The notes under the pieces were generated by a model. That model was given only the letters and a program-made list of their open reading frames with translations, made no database searches and was not told the DNA's origin. Below are positions 24,091 to 25,586 of a DNA stretch of 25,586 bases, in pieces. A program made the position numbers and the translations under genes. Position 1 is the first letter of the stretch, and the number at the start of each line of letters is the position of its first letter. Source of the DNA: a virus; IMG/VR virus record IMGVR_UViG_3300045135_001628, positions 1-25,586 of that record; one strand, given 5' to 3'.

Positions 24091-24895
24091 AATTATCTTC
24101 ACCTCTTTTCCATATCGGATTTTTAAGTTTTGGTCTTATTCCATCATTCATAAATTTATGAATTAATGTAGCTAAAGCCTTACAGCCTTCTGCGTTTGGA
24201 TGAGTATTTTCTTTCGATATAGTTAAACCCTCTTGAATAATATAATCAAATACTGTAAAATCAAAACCCATAAATGATTTACTATCTTCTAAATCTTTTT
24301 TATATCCTTTTCTGATTGGACAATTATTTGGATTTAGTCTTATAACATCCTCGACTTCAAATGATCTATCTATGTTTCTAATAATATTATCTCCATTAAG
24401 CATAGCAAATATACAACCACTATAATATTTTATTTTCATCTTTTTGCAATAATCTTCTAAAAGATACATTCTTCTATATGCATGTGTTAAAATATTACTA
24501 TACATTTGTTCAGGATCGTCAAGTTTTCTTCTACATGCATCCATTACAATCTGAGATAATTCTGAAAGCTCTCCCGGCCCTTCATCTATACTTTGAATCA
24601 AATGGTATTCTGGTGTTAGTTGTCTGCATGTAGTATCAAAGAAGTTTAAACGTTGGACATCAGACCACAATACCACAACGGTAATTTCATTGTTTGGATC
24701 ACGACTATATTCATTTATTTTATCGTACACTTTATTAAAAATCCAATCATTACCCGCTCCAGCCATTGAAACATTAATAAATGAATCAAATTGACCCATA
24801 TCACATAAATGATCTGGCCAGCCTGGCCAGCCCCAGACCGATCTTGGATAAGTGTAACTATCACCGCCGCAGATAAGTACTTTCTTAGTAGACAT
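24077..24895 (-). CDS. SGNH/GDSL-type hydrolase-like protein A
   Basis: This 272 aa protein has block I ICGGDSYTYP (S13), AGAGNDWI (45-52), a VVVLWSDVQRL strand and NTHPNAEG with H232. It pairs with protein D (GGDS, GAGND, YLLEDYCK, HPNA), not with B and C. The DNA is strikingly AT-rich, sampled lines being 20-30% GC against about 43% in the neighbouring PP-loop gene. It ends DNYVYD. The start is taken at ATG 24893-24895, embedded in the DYVY-stop end of R1; a TTG two codons earlier is less likely. Catalytic activity is not certain because the Asp of the triad is not obvious (ENTHP). Confidence 0.82.
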   Translation of the reverse strand: MSTKKVLICGGDSYTYPRSVWGWPGWPDHLCDMGQFDSFINVSMAGAGNDWIFNKVYDKINEYSRDPNNEITVVVLWSDVQRLNFFDTTCRQLTPEYHLIQSIDEGPGELSELSQIVMDACRRKLDDPEQMYSNILTHAYRRMYLLEDYCKKMKIKYYSGCIFAMLNGDNIIRNIDRSFEVEDVIRLNPNNCPIRKGYKKDLEDSKSFMGFDFTVFDYIIQEGLTISKENTHPNAEGCKALATLIHKFMNDGIRPKLKNPIWKRGEDNYVYD

Positions 24896-25586
24896 AATCA
24901 AAAATCTTTGGAGCTAACTCACTCGCGTCCCTATCATAAAGTTGATCTTGTAGTTTTACGATCTCTTTGAAAGTTTCTTCTGGTATAGTGCGTTTACCTT
25001 TGAGCCTTAACTTAAACTCTTTAGTAAACTCAGTATTAGCAGTTTTATTATATAACGTTTCTTTTGTATCTTCTGATAAGTTTACAACATCCAATCCTTC
25101 GGGCCAGTGAACAAAAGTGGGTCTGTACTTTACTTCGATTTGATACTTACGTTCAAGTACTTTCTTTAGTAGCCCTAACTCAAAATCAATTTCATTCATA
25201 TAGAAAGCGTGGTATGCAGTCGTAGTACATACGAACAATAACTTTTCCACTTTATTAGTTCGCTGTAACATACTGTGAATGTTGTTTATGACTTGATCGT
25301 AGTCACCGCCTTGCCTGAAGTAGTTAAACAACTTAGTGGTACCATCCATACTTACGGTGATGTCGGCTCTCTTAAAGTGTTCCCATAACTCACAGATGTC
25401 GTAACTCTTAAACTTAGTCAACGACATATTAGTGTTATAAACCAGAGTAATCTTTGAGGTGTCAATGTTTGGATCTTGAATCATTCGCTCAAGAAAGCGA
25501 TACATCTCAACGTGAAAGAAAGGTTCACCACCAGAGAACTCAATACGTTCTACTGTGGGGAGTACGTTCTCAAATAGATGATCGAT
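24885..25586 (-). CDS. Radical SAM enzyme R1, C-terminal part (runs off right edge)
   Basis: The reading frame is open from the window edge to the stop at 24885 (233 codons visible). Just before the first internal Met it reads VERIEFSGGEPFFHVEMYRF, carrying the FSGGEP SAM-binding motif. The CX3CX2C motif must lie beyond the window. Further on are LVYNTNMSL (strand 3) and ITVSMDGTTKLFNYFRQGGDYDQV (strand 4 region in outline), as in other radical SAM enzymes. No cysteine-rich tail is seen, in contrast to R2-R6; only one Cys cluster-free C-terminal stretch rich in Lys and Glu follows. It ends KIFDYVY, a near match of the VYD endings, overlapping gene A by 11 bases. Confidence 0.88.
   Translation of the reverse strand: MDHLFENVLPTVERIEFSGGEPFFHVEMYRFLERMIQDPNIDTSKITLVYNTNMSLTKFKSYDICELWEHFKRADITVSMDGTTKLFNYFRQGGDYDQVINNIHSMLQRTNKVEKLLFVCTTTAYHAFYMNEIDFELGLLKKVLERKYQIEVKYRPTFVHWPEGLDVVNLSEDTKETLYNKTANTEFTKEFKLRLKGKRTIPEETFKEIVKLQDQLYDRDASELAPKIFDYVY

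Noticed and set aside
24146-24163. Perfect 18-bp palindrome attcataaatttatgaat
   Set aside because: It lies inside the AT-rich coding sequence of SGNH protein A (IHKFMN region), has no second copy I could find, and is expected by chance in such base composition.
19478-25586. One of the radical SAM genes being QueE, giving a classic 7-deazaguanine DNA modification cluster
   Set aside because: The five visible SAM-cluster motifs are CX3CX2C (the sixth is outside the window) with long C-terminal regions, whereas QueE is short and uses CX14CX2C.
1-25586. Prophage, integrase, tRNA, CRISPR or insertion sequence
   Set aside because: No integrase, att-like repeat, tRNA cloverleaf, repeat-spacer array or transposase was seen; the content is contiguous lytic T4-like phage genes.

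Overview
The window is a 25.6 kb piece of a T4-like (tevenvirus-type) tailed phage genome. Every gene I support is on the minus strand, so transcription runs from position 25586 down to 1. The phage is identified by the T4 morphogenesis order, read along transcription: neck proteins gp13 and gp14, a small conserved gene, tail completion gp15, terminase gp16 and gp17, sheath gp18, tube gp19, portal gp20, prohead core gp67, and the first codons of what is probably prohead protease gp21. Protein style, the small gene between 14 and 15, the DSA-rich fibre proteins and the accessory genes recall marine T4-like phages (cyanophage or pelagiphage relatives). The host cannot be fixed from this window.

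Region 1 (about 1-9720) is the head-tail block. Genes are packed with TAATG, ATGA or longer overlaps. The only clear breaks carry T4-type late promoters (TATAAATA on the minus strand) in front of gp21 and, doubled, in front of gp18. A class I SAM methyltransferase gene, visibly more AT-rich than its neighbours, is wedged between gp20 and gp67 and is translationally coupled to both.

Region 2 (about 9720-15015) lies where T4 keeps gene 12 and wac. It encodes two large, repeat-containing, fibre-like structural proteins (348 and 1262 aa) and a 116 aa beta-rich protein. Two more exact late promoters drive it.

Region 3 (about 15011-25586, running off the right edge) is the unusual part. It is an unbroken chain of 12 overlapping genes: six radical SAM enzymes, four SGNH-hydrolase-like proteins, one QueC-like PP-loop ATPase with a four-cysteine site, and one NodU/TobZ-type O-carbamoyltransferase. 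I see no exact late promoter inside the chain, and every adjacent pair of genes overlaps, so it looks like one coupled operon. The four SGNH proteins all end in -VYD at their extreme C-terminus. That ending is kept even though two different overlap registers with the next gene encode it, which argues for selection on the peptide itself. Together the genes look like a dedicated biosynthetic or modification pathway, possibly for a sugar, nucleoside or peptide decoration, sited next to the fibre genes. The substrate is unknown. This chain is the best candidate for an undescribed system.

No stretch of more than about 90 bases lacks a gene. I found no tRNA, rRNA, CRISPR array, insertion sequence or integrase.
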